Below, one piece after another: positions 63,445 through 64,000 of a DNA stretch of 64,000 nt. The notes below the pieces were generated by a model that was given only the letters and a program-made list of their open reading frames with translations, was not told where the DNA came from and made no database searches. The DNA is from Siminovitchia fordii DSM 16014 = CIP 108821. GTDB lineage: Bacteria; Bacillota; Bacilli; Bacillales; Bacillaceae_C. Within the stretch, counting starts at the first letter, position 1. Each line of letters begins with the position of its first letter. The position numbers and the translations under genes were made by a program. Where the stretch lies: assembly GCF_000374565.1 (NCBI RefSeq), contig NZ_KB894685.1:658221-722220 (forward strand). Direction: 5' to 3'.

Positions 63445-64000
63445 TCATGCCATCTTTGCTTCAGCTTCCTTTTTAAAAAAGCTCTTCATGGCATGATATA
63501 CATCGGCCTTCTGCTTTAAAATATAATAGTGGAACTTCTCATCTTTAATATTTTTATAAGCTGACATCAAAGTGGAATTTCTCTGGTATTGATTGACCTC
63601 ACCATATCCGAACATGTTCGATTTTTCCATCAGCTCGCCTACAAGTTTGATGCATCTGGCGTTGTCTGAAGTGAGATTATCCCCATCAGAAAAATGAAAC
63701 GGATAAATATTGTAACGGGAGGGATCATATTTGTCCCCGATGACTTCCAACGCTTTCCTATAAACCGAAGAACAGATTGTTCCGCCGCTTTCTCCTTTTG
63801 AAAAAAAATCCTCTTCCGATACGACTTTCGCTTCCGTATGATGAGCTATGAATTCGATGACAACTTTCTCATATTTTGTCCGTAAAAACCGGGTCATCCA
63901 GAAGAAGAAACTTCGTGCCATATACTTTTCCCAGACACCCATTGAACCGCTTGTATCCATCATCGCGATGACAACCGCATTCGATTCAGGCTTTTGGACT
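63445..64000 (-). CDS. yhbH: YhbH, DUF444 sporulation protein (partial)
   Basis: This is the C-terminal about 185 residues of a DUF444 protein; the frame stays open to the window edge, so the 5' end is missing (the family is about 390 residues). A von Willebrand A-type MIDAS motif, [10 protein letters not shown], is followed by [35 protein letters not shown] and [15 protein letters not shown] (metal-site Asp), all typical of YhbH. B. subtilis YhbH is SigE-controlled and affects sporulation. It probably acts with the PrkA/SpoVR group seen together in many genomes; spoVR is in this window. Confidence 0.93.
   Translation of the reverse strand, partial: VQKPESNAVVIAMMDTSGSMGVWEKYMARSFFFWMTRFLRTKYEKVVIEFIAHHTEAKVVSEEDFFSKGESGGTICSSVYRKALEVIGDKYDPSRYNIYPFHFSDGDNLTSDNARCIKLVGELMEKSNMFGYGEVNQYQRNSTLMSAYKNIKDEKFHYYILKQKADVYHAMKSFFKKEAEAKMA

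Overview
The window is a chromosomal stretch from a spore-forming member of the Bacillaceae. The evidence is a dense set of endospore genes (yhaL, yhaX, yheD, an alpha/beta SASP, a YjcZ-type Gly/Tyr-rich peptide, spoVR, yhbH, a soluble sporulation-type histidine kinase), AGGAGG-type ribosome binding sites with many TTG starts, and gene order partly shared with the yha/yhe/yhd regions of Bacillus subtilis. The genus cannot be fixed from the sequence alone. Isocitrate lyase, malate synthase G and phenylacetate genes separate it from B. subtilis.

Layout. 0-8.6 kb: yhaL, yhaM (exoribonuclease), yhaN/yhaO (Rad50/Mre11-like pair), yhzD, yhaX, yheA, yheB. 9-12 kb: yheD, yheE, small unknown proteins, and a SASP gene whose leader contains a tRNA-like fold behind a SigG-type promoter. 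12-20 kb: fumC, a class A PBP, a cytosolic sensor kinase, a 44-residue spore peptide and topB. 20-24.3 kb: a ribDE-ribBA-ribH operon under an FMN riboswitch. 24.7-31.4 kb: a frameshifted membrane-protein gene, the glyoxylate genes aceA and glcB flanking a small Cys-containing protein, and nhaC. 31.4-41.7 kb: a first 52-bp repeat array, a regulator divergent from a dipeptide epimerase/acetyltransferase pair, an operon coupling a Tat-exported GMC dehydrogenase to its own tatAC, an M19 dipeptidase, an SDR-like protein, a second 52-bp array and a decayed membrane-protein gene. 41.7-53.4 kb: copZA, spoVR, yhdB, a bdbC/thioredoxin pair, yhcU, an aldo-keto reductase, ykaA-pit and a purine permease. 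53.5-63.1 kb: an all-minus-strand metabolic block with E1 alpha/beta of a 2-oxoacid dehydrogenase, a TrpXYZ-type ABC transporter, and paaA-paaB-EthD-paaF-like-paaG-like. The window ends inside yhbH.

How the genes work together. The glyoxylate genes would allow growth on acetyl-CoA-yielding substrates, which the phenylacetate and E1 genes could supply. The dipeptide epimerase and M19 dipeptidase fit peptide or murein-peptide turnover. The gluconate-dehydrogenase-like pair and tatAC form a self-contained export and oxidation unit. The most unusual signals are the tRNA-like 5' leader of the SASP gene, two distant arrays sharing a 52-bp period with almost no length drift, a shared motif at the same place in the promoters of the three glyoxylate-region genes, and a paa cluster that lacks paaC, paaD and paaE.
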